A stretch of 64,000 nt of DNA, taken from NCBI GenBank assembly GCA_965153355.1, contig OZ231126.1, positions 111,414,001 through 111,478,000 on the forward strand, in the 5' to 3' direction. The stretch's first letter is position 1; every line of letters starts with the position of its first letter. The position numbers and the translations under genes are program-made. Positions 44,227 through 56,346 of the stretch are shown one piece after another. This DNA comes from Flaccisagitta enflata (taxonomy: Eukaryota; Chaetognatha; Sagittoidea; Aphragmophora). The notes under the pieces were generated by a model. It searched no databases. It was not told where the DNA came from and saw only the letters and a list, made by a program, of their open reading frames with translations.

Positions 44227-45021
44227 GCAACAACAACAGCAACAACAACAGCAACAACAGCAACTCCCAATCTCCTCGTCGATGTCATCATTGGGATCCG
44301 CAAGATCGACGACGATGAACGTCGTCGCCGAAATTCATGAACCGCCATCTTCTATCGGCGCAATTTATGACATTCCCTCCACGTCTGTGGGAACGTCCAA
44401 CTTGACAGGAGTGACTGTTCAGTCATCCAACCAGGTGAGTTTACTCATTCACACTTTCACATTTGTGTTTACATTTACATTTGCATCCACACATTCGTTC
44501 ATCGTTCATTCGTTCATCGTTCATTCGTTCATTCGTTCATTCATTCTTTCATTCATTCATTCTTTCATTCATTCATTCTTTCATTCATTCATTCATTCTT
44601 TGACTGATTTGTTTGTTGACTGATTTCTTCATTCATTCATTGACCAATTTATTTATTCATTTGTTTGAACATTTGTCAATCTTATTTTTTACAGATGCGA
44701 CGCCCTTCTCGTCCTTCGAGTCGACGGGGGAGTGGAGACGAGGTCGTCGTCGACGAGGATGCGGCGCCGGCTGCAGCCGCCCAACTCCTCGCACTCTCCA
44801 CCACAGTCAACATTGCTCCCCTGGTCGACGAACAAATCCCCATCTACACGCAAAGCTCTCGCATGGCGGCGAGTCTCTCCACGCCTTCGGGAAGCTCAGC
44901 TCTACGATCCGTCATCCTGGAACGTTCGGCGAATCTTCAAAGTGCGCCGGAAGGAATGGACGTCGTCGATGAGCGTCAATTCGTCGACATCCAACCAAAC
45001 ATCGGTTCTTCATCTTTGTAA
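40786..45021 (+). CDS. Ten-exon gene, unknown protein with N-terminal membrane anchor
   Basis: Exons inferred from GT-AG sites and matching phase: 40786-41078, 41299-41370, 41595-41767, 42123-42288, 42514-42687, 42887-43055, 43162-43279, 43490-43845, 43985-44434 and 44695-45021, about 765 residues. The start encodes a hydrophobic helix (IIYYLIFVILIAASLCFIYF), a probable signal anchor. Exon 2 has four Cys (ICDLDEECTCRNCLG) and exon 6 a CPLCG motif, so metal binding is possible. Exons 3-7 form a globular region with no family I recognise. Exon 8 is Pro-rich and exon 9 contains long polyglutamine from (CAA)n; exon 10 is Ser/Ala-rich. Every intron is short (105-355 bases) and most carry their own microsatellite. 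Nine in-phase introns without a stop argue for a real gene. Polyadenylation-like AATAAA follows at 45162. Confidence 0.7.
41098..42450. repeat. Different microsatellite in successive introns of the ten-exon gene
   Basis: Intron 1 has (ACAGACAT)n (41098-41170) and (ATTC)n (41210-41280). Intron 2 has (GGTC)n near 41427-41450. Intron 3 is mostly (GACTGAGT)n (41777-42060). Intron 4 is (ATTC)n and ATTCGTTC variants (42290-42447). Later introns have TGACTCTGTT words (42735-42840), CATTACTTT words (43110-43150), ATGAATGATG words (43283-43430) and ATTC words (44490-44600). The repeats stop sharply at exon borders. Confidence 0.88.
42451..42528 (+). promoter_or_regulatory. Hairpin that encloses the exon 5 splice acceptor
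   Basis: 42451-42477 (GGGTCCAAAGTTGATGCTGC, then GAGACAA) pairs with 42503-42528 (TTGTCTCGCAGCATCAATTT, then TGGCCC). In RNA this gives a 26-bp stem with one bulged U and one G-U pair, closed by a 25-base loop. The acceptor AG (42512-42513) and the first bases of exon 5 lie inside the right strand. The pairing would occlude the 3' splice site. A regulatory role is inference. Confidence 0.7.
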
Positions 45022-45161
45022 GAAAGACATTCTAGCCTCCTCCTGTAGGGAAATTTTGCCTCTTGTAGGAAATTTGATCTAGCCTCCTGTAGGGAAATTT
45101 TGCCTTTGTAGGATTTTTGCTTTTGTTTATCATTTAGCCGTCACACACACACACTTTGCAT

Positions 45162-45167
45162 AATAAA
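45162..45167 (+). terminator. Polyadenylation-signal-like AATAAA
   Basis: AATAAA about 140 bases after the stop codon of the ten-exon gene. It is the nearest such hexamer downstream. Confidence 0.4.
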
Positions 45168-47419
45168 TTTACAGATAGAGAGAATCCGTAGATAAAGAGA
45201 GATCATTTCTAAACTAAAATATCAAAACGAATATCAAAACGAATATCAAAGATACTAGACATAATCAATAATAAATATTCAATAATCATGTAATCACCTA
45301 ATCCAAAAAAAAAAAAATTTTTCTGCAAAAAGTATGCAAAAAGTATTTATGGTTTAATCTATATCTTTTGGCACGTCTTATACGAATTTTTTTCTGTATT
45401 TTTTTTATATTTTAGTACAAAATATAAAAAATATCCCTTATCCTATTCAAATTCAGTACAAATACTACATCATTAAATTCCATTTTCTGAAAACAAATAG
45501 CTGAAATAAAGCAATATCAAAGTGAGGCTGGGTACCAGTTATAATCTAGCCAACAACTATTCTACCAATAACCATATCAATATGATAATCACATATACAT
45601 ATACACTGATACACTGATAATCACATATATATATACACTAAGTTTCTAATAAATGACACAAATCACAGCAAGCATATAAAGCAAGGCAGATGATCAAATG
45701 TTCATGGCATTGATAGTACTGATTTAGTACTACAATGAGAATCCATGAGACTGAACAAAAATTGTATCCCAAATTTTTATGATCAGCGGAATATGAGAAA
45801 TATTTATCTTAATCTCTAAGACAAAAACTACTAATCCAAAAACCAAGACAAAAATTACTAACTCATATCTTAATCTTACTCTCATATCTTAATCTCATAT
45901 CTTAATCACTATAGTTTAATCTCTTCTTAAAACAATTTACACATTACATGAATTCTAGTAGCTGAAATTTTTTTTTTTGTTTGTCGAAAGTGTAAACAAC
46001 ATTACCAACGTGTGACAGAGGAATGTTATTTATTACGTAATATAATATGATCTTCCATTAAAACATCTAGACATCCAATCCTTAAAATTTACTAACATTA
46101 TTCTATCATTTGTTAGAAATTTTAAAAGTAAGTTAAATATTGACACACTTTGCCCGATACCGACGACATCTCCTAGTTTTTGCACTTTACAGTCATATCG
46201 TTGTACTAAAGCTGTTTCTATATCACACTAGGACCAAATACATCACCAGGATGGTTGAAGCAGAAATGATTTTCCCGCATCCCTTGAACAGGCCCCCTTG
46301 TGTAAATATTTGACATTATTATTTTGATTATAATACTTAAACCGTTTTATATCCGAAACTTATGTATTATTTTTAACTGGGTAAATAATTACAAAGCTCC
46401 GATTCTCTGAATTACTGTACTTAAGAGGCAGGGCACTGAAAGAAATCGGAATAGAAAGCAATATGTCTACCAATCTGTTTGGACTCTGTATACCATCCCA
46501 AGTCCATTCTTTTTGCCTTCTTATCATCATTATTCAATAATCATTATATACTCAATATTCACTCAATGTCGTCTTATATCTGTACTTTTTTTTTCTTTAC
46601 CGGTGAATCAATTTTGACAATGAATTCACGATGAAATGCATATTCTATAATCTAACCTAACCTAATCATTTTATGACAATTTGATTTGTTTTTCATCTTG
46701 AATTTGAATACACCTTATCGAGATCATACATAGTAGCAGTGAATTTTCACAGAGAGTTGTCCATCCTTCTCTAACATTCATAACGTTTCCTGAGATTTTA
46801 GTTTTTGTCATTTCTTTTATTGAGCAGTACTTTTATGTGGTTAGCACACACACGGTGACGGGATTCCTTATTCAAGATTTTGATTACAGCCCTTCGCGTA
46901 CTATCAACATCAATGTTTCTCTGTACAATGTAACACTCTGTGTATTGATTTTTTATTCACTTCATATACGAGGAACATTATTATGATTATTACAGAACTG
47001 AGAGCGCGCAAGCAAACGTCAATGCGAACTGATGTGCTTTTTCCCCCTCCCCCCCCCCCTTTATTAATTTTCATCTTATACTCTACTATACTCAAATGTT
47101 GTATACTCTACTATAATCTCTCAATGTCGTATAATCACTAAGAAGTAATTTTATGTATACATAATCAATTTCTGGTAAGAATAAAAAGAACAAAAAACTA
47201 AAAGGAACGAAATGATGTAATCTCTATTAACTCATGTCATTTTATTTTGTTATATTGCTAAACTATAGACAAAGTGTCGAACACCCCTCTAAATACTAAG
47301 CTGAATACCCTTCTAAATGCAAGCGAACGAATCTATCATTAACGAATCTATCATTAACGGGATAACCAACTGATACATGTACACGAACAAAATACAGTTA
47401 CAAGCACCATCTGACTGTC

Positions 47420-47456
47420 AAATAGACAGTTACAAGCTCCATCCGACTGTCTATTT
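47420..47456. repeat. Perfect 11-bp inverted repeat
   Basis: AAATAGACAGT and ACTGTCTATTT are separated by 15 bases. It lies about 390 bases beyond the PolB stop, on the downstream side of that gene. The neighbouring CAGTTACAAGC(A/T)CCATC word is directly repeated. Confidence 0.75.
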
Positions 47457-47526
47457 CCCCCCTTTCACATTGATTACAGTTTTTTTCACACGCTATTCAA
47501 AATGCTATTCAATTTTAGTTTCAATT

Positions 47527-47690
47527 TTAGCTTGTAGCTTGTGACTCTGTGTGTAGCTTTCTTACGTAGCTTGTGACTCTATGTGTAGCTTTCTTACGTT
47601 TAACTTATAGCTTGTGTCTTTGTGTCTTACGTTTAACTTATAGCTTGTGTCTTTGTGTGTAGCTTTTTTATGTTTATCTTGTGTGTGATT
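47527..47690. repeat. TAGCTTGTG minisatellite
   Basis: Words such as TAGCTTGTGTCTTTGTGTG and AGCTTTCTTACGTTTAACTTA recur four or five times in slightly altered order. Confidence 0.75.
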
Positions 47691-47845
47691 ATCTTTAAGT
47701 TAATAAACTATACGAGTTGCGGGTGTTGTCTGCTTCTCAAAGTTTTAATTAATTTGTAATTTATCGCAACAACAGTACATTGTAGTAAAGCATATGAGTA
47801 TAGGTTAATTAGATAGATAGATAGGTAGACAGGTAGACAGATAAA

Positions 47846-48823
47846 TCAGCATATACGATCAAGAATGGAGTCAAGAACTTGTTCAGAACATTTCAAAAAA
47901 TCTAAGTAGTAGTATCCAATCGGGTGAGTAAAAGTATCAATCTGATACGCCTTAGTAACTAAATTCCGGGCGCATGTCTTGATCATGGACTGGTAATAAA
48001 CTCGAGAACTCTCAATTTTGAACTGAAAGTGTGGTACGTTCAACTCCTGATATGTATCATAGTTTGAAATAAGTCTAAGAAAGTCGCGTTCCATTTCTTG
48101 CAAGTTGATACCAGGGTTGTTCTTCATTCTCGCTCCTTTAGTCTTACAAAGTGGATCATTGTCGTAGAAAGATAGAAGGTACGCTTTACAAGCTAAAACA
48201 AAACAGGATTTTATATGGCCAACATATTCGTATCCTAAAATTCCCGTCTTTTTTTTTAGCAAACTTCTAAAGTGTATTAGTTTGCGATAAGTATCAGAAT
48301 CACTATCGAGTTGATAAGTATAGATTGGGTGGTCTAAACTTAACTTAGAAGTGTCCAAAATTTGCTCAACAATGACCAGTTCTCTGTGCGCTAACCACAA
48401 TCTCTCGTCAAAAGACAGTGGTAATTGCTTGGCGATCAAAGTTTGATGGAATGTCTCGTCAGAAACAGCAAATTGGCCGGACATGTCCCCTTCATAATTA
48501 GTTGGCGGTTGGTTGATGTTCATTATCTTGAGAAAAAGACTGTCGGCTGAAAAGAAAGAGAGAGAGAGAGAGAGAGAGAAAATCACTCGTTCATTCGTTC
48601 ATTTGTTCATTCGTTCGTTTGTTCATTTGTTCGTTTGTTCGTTTGTTCATTGCTTTGTTCATTCATTCAATGGGTTAAACATTCATCCATCGGCATTTAT
48701 TTGGTATCCCGGCACTTGATTTCCCGGCATTTGGTATCCTCATTCTTTCTCATCCACCCTCCCCCCCCCTTCCCGGCAACCGGTAACCTCAAGTAGCTTG
48801 TCCTTCAAGAAGTTCGTCGACTG

Positions 48824-48867
<44 letters not shown>

Positions 48868-51800
48868 TACAGCAGCAGCCTGCAGTCCTGCCGCGACTGT
48901 GCTCTTCCTATCTTTAAGCGCCAGCGGCTCCTGATGCAGCGGCCAGGCAACCCTTCTTTTTACACGCAGCAGCAGCAACATGCACACAACGTGTGTCTAT
49001 TCAGAGCAAGGTGTGAAATCTATCCCCCGGCCGGCATCCATTTTGAAATCTCATTCTTCGTCTCTCTCGCTTCGTGTTTTTTTGCGTTACTCTATTATTT
49101 TCTCGCGATTTATTCTCATACTTGCGCAATTTTGTCCGTCAGTCTGATACTTACTATCTGAATATACAGTGTAACATCCCAGTCCAAACTTCTCCATAAC
49201 CGGATTAATTTGAGTATGAAATAAGCGGAGTAGGGTGTACTTGGCTGTCAGCGTAATCTAAGACAAAATTAAGAACTAAAATGAACTCTAAATATCATAG
49301 CATAGCATACTAAAGCATACTAAATTACTCAAAATAATCAAGAATGCCTACCGATAAGGCTAGATGAATTGGCTGATTTGCTACCCAGCTTTTTGACTTC
49401 TTGACAGTAACCGAACAATTTTGGTCGATCATTATTGAACGGAAATATAGAGGGTGAGACGCATGTTTGGAAAATAAATGGTCATCACTGACAAACATGC
49501 AGTTTAGTCTATTTCTTTTATTTTCCATCATTTTTCCGTAAAGCGAGTTCGACTGATAGGTAAAAATAGGTTAAAAATAGGTTAAAATAGGTAGAATAAG
49601 TCAAAATCGACTTAGGTCAAAATAAGTCAAACTGATTTCGGTCTTGCCTGTAATTTTTTCCTATGCTTGGTGACTTCACAAGTTGAGATAGTTCTTTCAT
49701 TTATTATACCTCCTACATATGTTTCAAATATTTTCCGCGCAGTGCAGGTAATCATTTGTGTAATTGCAACAAGTTGGTACCCTAATCGCAACAGCAGAGC
49801 GAGATAACTGCACAGAAAAAAAAAAATCCAAGTATCAGTTTCGGTTATGGTCTTGTTTGGATCTGTCTGGATCTGTCTGTAGCTGTCTGTACAAAAAAAA
49901 AAAAAAAAGCAATCATCTCTTTTCCCATAAATCTGTAATTGCATTGACTGCTGATATAGGAAAAGCTATAAATTCAGAATTTACGACTTTGTCTGTTTCT
50001 GTCTATCCATGTCTGTCCATGTCTGTCCATGTGTCTTGTTATCACTTTCTGTATCTATTTTCCGATAATTGCTTTTTCTTTTTTTTTTTCCTATAATGGA
50101 AAGTCGTAAAAATAAATGGATTCCAGATTTACAACTTGGTCTGTCTCTGTCTGTCTATCTGTCTGTCTTGTCTGTTATCCAATAATTGATTTTTTTCCCT
50201 ATAATTGAAAGCTGTAAAATATATAGGGCAAAGTCGTAAAATAGAGAATGATGATGATTTTTGACTGTCTGTCACTGTCTGTCTATGTCTGTCTCTTACC
50301 GATGATTCACTGCAAAGTTATGAACGTCTCCCAATGTAGGTATCAATCGTAATTGTGACATTTGATAGCTATTTTCTATCTGTTCGCAGGCATCAATATC
50401 TTTATCAGATTCCAAGAGGTTGTCAATGTTTGTATCATCAACAAACTTTCCAGTTTTCATGAAATTCATAGATTTGCGACTATTTTTTGACAACCATGAT
50501 TTTCTGGGGTACTTTTTGACATAAACTACGGGAAGGGCTTTCAACTTGTCTTGATGTTTTTTGTCTATTTTTAAAGAAACTATGAAGAATTGTATATAGT
50601 CTTCTTCTACACCGTGAATGTTCTTTTTTGAATAGACCTTGTTTTCTTGCCAGAAATGATAACTACCATTGTTGATATCTTCGCATGCTTGTCTCATTTC
50701 GGCTTTTGAATTGATGACAAAATCTGAGTATGCATGACTGAAATTCTGCATGCTATTAGAGTACTGTGAGTTCTGGTCAATTATCATATGGTAACATGAA
50801 GGCTTACTGGGATCATAATCTGGCAAGAACTGTGCATTTGTTTTGTTAATTCTTGAAAAATTCATTTGTACTACCCCACCTATAATATGCCGTTCAAGAA
50901 GTTGGTAGATGGATGCGTCATACTGACTTAAAACAGGCTGTCCTTCCTTTTTAGCTACATCCATGAATACTCTTAAAGAAAAACTCGGAAGCGATAAAAA
51001 ACTGCATAAGTTTCTGCCTGTCTCCTCAAATGTGTCTAAGATGTATTTTTTTAGAATACTCAAGAGGAACATTGTATCACTGAGACAGTAAACTTTAAAC
51101 ATTTCCAGCCATGTAAGCGAGCGTCCTTTTTCCTTTCTCTCATATTCTTGTAGATTTTGCCAAAAATGATGACATTTGTTGTAAGAAAAATCATCCACCT
51201 GATGGCCAAATCTGTCAATAAGCCACTCAGACTGTTTAATGAATTCAGTTGATTTCAGAAATTTGTCTCCTACTTCTCCACTCTCTAAACTCAGATAAGG
51301 CATAGAACCTTTTGTTAACAGATCAGAGCCCGTTAAATAATCCAAATATTTATTTTTCCTCAAATATTCATAATAGAGAGGGAAGCACTCTGCGAAAGTC
51401 TTAGTGCCTTTCAAAACTCCTTCGGCTGAAACCTCAATGAGATGGCTGAGGCTTGAAGGGACAATGGCATATGAGTCCCTTAGTATATACCTGGAGAAGC
51501 TATGTTTACAAGAGTGATGACTCTTGGTAGTTGGAAGACAGTCAAAACAACAAAATTTGAAACTAAAAGTTAAATAACGTTCACTCGATGCTTTACAAAG
51601 CAGTTTAACTCCGCGAAATCTCGTGTCACCGCAGGATATGGCTTGAGCTATACTTTTTAAGCAAAATGCAAAATCAAAATGGCTTCCCGCGTGAAGATAG
51701 ATGTAAAAATCATGCCGATTAAGCCTATAATAATTCACATTGCAATTATTGCATAAGATTTTTCTAAGTCCGCCACCTCTGCCAGGCAGAAGACTTGAAC

Positions 51801-53904
51801 TGCCAACTCTACAGTGATCAAGGATTTTTTCAGATTCCTTTAGTTGTTTTTTACATAAATCATTCATACAATGATTTGTTTGTCTGACTATCTGTCTTTC
51901 TTCGTCGTTCAGTCTGATAGTGCTGTAGAACTCACAAATATGATCCAAGTGATGTTTGGCTGTCTGTGATTGTTTTACCAAAGCAACTATACAATCATAT
52001 GTTGAAAATTCCCCGTCTGTTATTACTGGTTCAAAAGTATGAGATTTGAAACTCCGTATCTCAGGTGTGTCGTAACATGAAAATTCCATGGTTGAAGTTA
52101 AACAGGCTGAAGCTATGACAGCACGGCATTCTTCATTGAGAACCTCCTCATTGTTTAGTCTCTCCTCAATATTGTCACTTTTGGCGAAATTTGCTTCCAA
52201 GTCACAAACTGCAATGTAAATAGGACCCGTTAAGCCTTTTTTCTCATTTGTCAATAGTTCAGGTTCAATTGGTTTTGACTTATCTTTATAATTTGGAGTT
52301 GGCATTGAGATTTTTTGAAAATCAGGATTCCTTTTCACACAGTCATTTTTAAGATGATCGAGAAAAACACTTTTTTTGCGATAGTGAAATGAGCATAATC
52401 GACAATAAAAATGAGCGTTTTTCCCTCCGTCACGAATTCGATCTATGAGTGCTGACAAGTCACATATCAATGCTGCATGTCCGTTCTGTATTGTTTTCGT
52501 CAGATTTATCGGCTTTTCATTGTAGATAAGGATGTCAATTGAGAAATGTTCAAAATCAATGATTTTATCTTCCTCTTTCACACCCACGAAGTTTGTTTTC
52601 CCTACATCAGCATATACAGTTATTACATCTTTTCCACTACACCAGATGACATTAAAATAGTAATTTTCTAGTTGGAGACTTGATTTCAGTTTTTGAAAAT
52701 TCTGCTTGCCTGATTTGAGTGGAAATAAGTGACCACACTTTGCATACAACTCCTCGTAAACCCCACCACATAGTGATTGCAATTGAGTGTCGTTTAAAAT
52801 GCTTGGCAATAAACTTGGCCACTGAGATTTTGGAAAACCTCTATATCTGTTTTGCATGGCAAGGTGGAGTGCTACACTCATCAATAAGCACTCATTTTCC
52901 AAATTATAAAGTTGAATCACATATTTTGGTTTTATGGCATTAGGTAACTTTTGATATTTTTTAGCTGTCATTCCAACCAACTTGACACACTCTAGTCTAT
53001 ATTGAACTAGATTGATGACGACAAAATTTGAACCAGAATCTAAATATGAGATGATAGTCTGTTCCGTGTGATGGAAAAAGAAATCTAAAATATCATCTAT
53101 ATCTTGAGGATGTGTAAGTTGGACAAGTCCGGTGAATATGAACTCTATTCTTTGCAGATCATATTGTTCCTCATTTGTTTCAATCGCTTTCCCGAAGAGA
53201 ACTGATGTATTCAGTCCCACCTTCAAATTTTTGTCTTTTTCTAAGCGTCTTTCTATTTCTGATCGTAATAAAGGCCGTAATCGTGCAAAATTTTGAGTAA
53301 AATCATTTTGAATGATTCTATTTTTGTAATATGTGTAAAAGAGACGTCGATGGTAAAAGTCTTTGCGCCAAATACGAAATGTAGCATTCTGAGTCTCATT
53401 CTCATTCTGTCTGTCCGTCTCTGCATCTGACTCTACATCTGACTCTGCATCTGAATGTTCAGCGCCTCCTTGTTTTGATTTAGCACTGAATATGCAAGAC
53501 CGAAAGTGTGCATTTTTCTCAAAATCGTTGCGCAAATACTTGTGACATATAGGACAGTTGTTTTTTTTCCTTAAATGAATTCTTATTTTTTTCCGCTCAT
53601 TCTTTGATCTCGCTTTTCCAATTTTGTCCGTAGCCTCAAAGAAGGGCGTGTGTCGCTTGTAATCAAAATATCCTTGCCCTTGCCGTATGTTCTTGCGTTT
53701 GGATTTGCCCTTTCCTTTGTTCAAGCCTTTACCATTTTTACTTTTAGTTTGTCTTTGAGTAAATTTGGCTCGTGCACCGTTGGATGTCTGTGCGTTGTTG
53801 GATGTCTGTGCACTGCTGGTTGACTGTGCACCGCTGGCTGTCCGTGCGTCGTAATCTGATCTATCGTTGTAAAATGAGCAATGGGGCTGTGCATCGTCCT
53901 CCAC
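47846..53904 (-). CDS. Protein-primed family B DNA polymerase, at least five exons
   Basis: Replicates the linear genome from a protein primer. Exons on the minus strand: 53904-50300, 49807-49633, 49552-49352, 49257-49155 and 48546-47846, together about 1,594 residues. Exon 1 holds a C2H2-like finger near residues 118-137 (CPICHKYLRNDFEKNAHF) and a second near 500, then Exo I (CDLEANF, about 566), Exo II (HAGSHFDF, about 740), Exo III (YCLSD, about 940) and polymerase motif A (DQNSQYSNSM, about 1043). Motif B (NSLYGK) opens exon 3. Motif C lies across the exon 4-5 junction, which splits the codon before its final Asp and restores a canonical DTDS. Exon 5 is the thumb. All joins keep phase. 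The exon 1 frame has no ATG at its upstream end (53904 is a GTG), so a first exon probably lies higher up. The exon 2 donor (GTTTGA) is weak. Confidence 0.88.
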
Positions 53905-54052
53905 TAGATGAGTCGTGTCCGTTTTAGCTGAATGAACAAATGAGAAATGACTGAATTATAATCAAGCTTTCTCTCTTTCTCTCTTTCCCTTGCAGATCGA
54001 TAGATTATAATAACAACTACAAAAACAACAAAAACAATAACAAGAACACTGA

Positions 54053-56346
54053 ATGTGCGAAGGTCGTCGTCCGTCGTCCGTCATGTCTCCGCGTCGTCGT
54101 CGTGGCCGCCCTTCGCCGCCGTCTTCACCGGCGCCTCCACCACCGCCTTCACCTCCACCGCATCTCGTTCGTGACGCAAACATCCTCTTTACTTGTTTCT
54201 ACATGATCATCGCCGGCAGCATCCTTTTGGCGTCGATGCCAATGGCCACGCCACGCCCACTGCCACGCCAATACACCATGCAAGAATGCATCGACTATCG
54301 CGTCTATCAACTGGATGAACCATACTCAGACGCCTCTGCCCAGTAAGAAACTTGTTTTTTTGTTCTTGTCTTGTTTGTTTGTCAATTGATTGATTTTGTT
54401 CTTGTCTTTGATCTTGTTCTGTCAAAACAAATACCGCGCTTACTAGTGGTTAGGATTCGGGGGTGTTTGTTGCTTGTTTTTCTGTTGATTGTCTGTTGTT
54501 AGTCAATTGACTGTTTTTATTATTGTATTGTTACCATGTAAGACTAGTGGTTAGGATTCAGAGTGTCTGTACAAGTTTATCTGGTTGTAGTCCGTTGTTC
54601 GTACATGCTTGTCCGTTTCTAGTCCGTTGATTGTACATTGCTTGTCCGTTTCTAGACCGTTAGTGTCCGTCATTTTTGTCTGTCACAATGTACAATACTT
54701 GTCCGTTTCCAGTCCGTAGCATGTAGTCACTTGTCCGTTTCTAGTCCGTAACTTGTACATGATTTAATCGTATGTTTTCTTCCTATTCTTTGTCTCCCTC
54801 CACAGCTGTCGTCGATATATTAATTCAATCAAGGCACTGCCTCGTTCAAGCGATCTACCTTCGTCTACCAGAACTGACATGGACATGGACATGGAAGAAG
54901 AATCAAGTCCGCCACCAATTGGCGTCAGACTTGTCAATTACAACGAACGTTATCCTCGTCGTCGTCGTCCACTCGATGACAACATTGATTCCGGGTATGT
55001 GTATGTTTGTGACTGTCTGTCTGTCTGTCTGTTAGTTACCATGTGAGACTAGTGGTCAGGATTCGGGTGTTCAATTGTCTATGATGTGTAAATATGAGAC
55101 ATGTTTGCAATGCAAGTGTATGAATGTTAGTTTATGTCAGTATGGAATACAGAAATCAAATGTGGATTATGGAAAGTGTGTTTATGTGGGTTTATGGAAT
55201 GTAAATGACTTATGGAATATGTTTCTGTGTTTCTTTCACAGATTGTCGGTTGCGGATTCGATTGGCGTCGCTTTCGGCGTCATTATCATCGTCGGCGTCG
55301 TCTGTCTATGCGTTTATTTAAAAATCCATTGGCGTGACGAGGACTTGGATCAATTGACGCCCATCCTCGCGAGCATCCTCCGCTTCGCGCAGTGGCTCGT
55401 CAACCGCCGCCGCGCTGATCGTCCTCGTCATCGTCCTCCAACTCCTCCTCTTCGCATCCGCACACCTCGACGCCGCACTCATCTTCCTCCATCCTCTCAT
55501 TCTCTCTCCTCTCGTCCTCGCGCTCCTCTTCCACCATCCGTCACATCTCCTCCATCCTCCTTCGCTCCTCTTCCACCTTCCTCCACCTCCACGTTCTTCT
55601 CTGCAAACAACACCACCACCTCGTCCTATCTCACCGCCAATAACTCTACTCCAAACACTTTTCACTCTGCCGTCTCCACTTCATCGTCTCGCGCCTCCTT
55701 TCACACTCCAATCTCCACCGCTTCTCCAACTTATCTCTCTCCGCTCTCACACGCTTCCACCACTCAAGCTTCATCCTCTCAACTTCAACAACTCACTGAC
55801 ACTCTAACCGCCTTCACCACTGCCATCTCCAACGCCCTCTCTTCCTCCACTCATCACCTCAATCTTCCTTCATCCACTCCCAACGTCAACGCCAATCCAC
55901 CACCGTCTGCTCCACTCTTCTCATCCATCCGACCACCTCGTCACGACTCTCCTGCTCCACCATCACCTCCACCATCATCTCCTCCCGACCGCCGCAATCG
56001 GGCCCTTGGCCTCGCCTTCGCCGTCAATCACGAGGCCCTCCAGCGCCGCCTCGAGGGAGTTGTGGCCATGCAGGAGGCCTACGACCGCGCGGCAAGGCCA
56101 GCGGCAGTTCGCCGCATTCATTTTGAGGACGATCATCAGGCGAACGGTCAGGCGAACGGTCAGGCGAACGGTCAGGCAGACAGTCAAACGGACAGTCAAA
56201 TGGACGATCTCGCTCAGCCTTTGGACGACGGACAATCGGTTGAAACGGTCGGTGCAGACGGCATGGACAGACTTCCGGCGCAGACGCAAAAAACGGATGA
56301 AAACGAAAACGAAAATGAGTCCGGATATACATCAAACATGCAGTGA
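54053..56346 (+). CDS. Three-exon two-TM protein with Pro-rich ends
   Basis: Exons 54053-54342, 54806-54994 and 55242-56346 join in phase to give about 527 residues. The start is basic and Pro-rich (PPPPPSPPPH), then a hydrophobic segment (ILFTCFYMIIAGSILLASMP) near residues 43-62. Exon 2 is acidic with an MDMDMEEE run and an Arg cluster. Exon 3 begins with a second TM segment (IGVAFGVIIIVGVVCLCVYL) followed by basic residues and a long Ser/Thr/Pro-rich tail with QANGQANGQ repeats. The topology could be two-pass with both tails on the same side. Divergently placed to PolB across a short spacer. No family recognised; an accessory membrane or virion protein is the likeliest reading. Confidence 0.65.
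54431..54463 (+). repeat. tRNA-Glu-like fragment, copy 1
   Basis: ATACCGCGCTTACTAGTGGT, then TAGGATTCGG. The core CTAGTGGTTAGGATTCGG matches the D-arm and anticodon-stem start of eukaryotic tRNA-Glu (established knowledge). It lies in intron 1 of the two-TM gene. No T-arm or B box follows, so this is not a full tRNA gene. Confidence 0.6.
54530..54561 (+). repeat. tRNA-Glu-like fragment, copy 2
   Basis: Variant with ACCATGTAAGACTAGTGGTT before AGGATTCAG, in the same intron about 100 bases on. Confidence 0.5.
55036..55068 (+). repeat. tRNA-Glu-like fragment, copy 3
   Basis: ACCATGTGAGACTAGTGGTC before AGGATTCGG, in intron 2 of the two-TM gene, about 40 bases after its donor site. Confidence 0.5.

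Larger units (their letters stand above)
45022..47845. other. Convergent intergenic region, no gene seen
   Basis: AT-rich DNA between the ten-exon gene and the PolB gene, which point at each other. It contains a duplicated CCTCCTGTAGGGAAATTTTG word (45037-45110), a short CTAACCTAACCTAAT run near 46651, and a TAGCTTGTGTCTTTGTG-type minisatellite at 47527-47690. No frame longer than 61 codons is convincing. Confidence 0.6.

Noticed and set aside
46651-46666. Telomeric (TTAGG)n tract
   Set aside because: Only about three CCTAA units are present, too short to call a telomere remnant.
49627-49944. Independent 105-residue minus-strand gene
   Set aside because: Its second half is PolB exon 2 and its first half is intron with a poly(T) tract.
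54431-54463. Complete tRNA-Glu gene
   Set aside because: Only the D-arm to anticodon-stem part matches; there is no anticodon loop, T-arm or acceptor closure.
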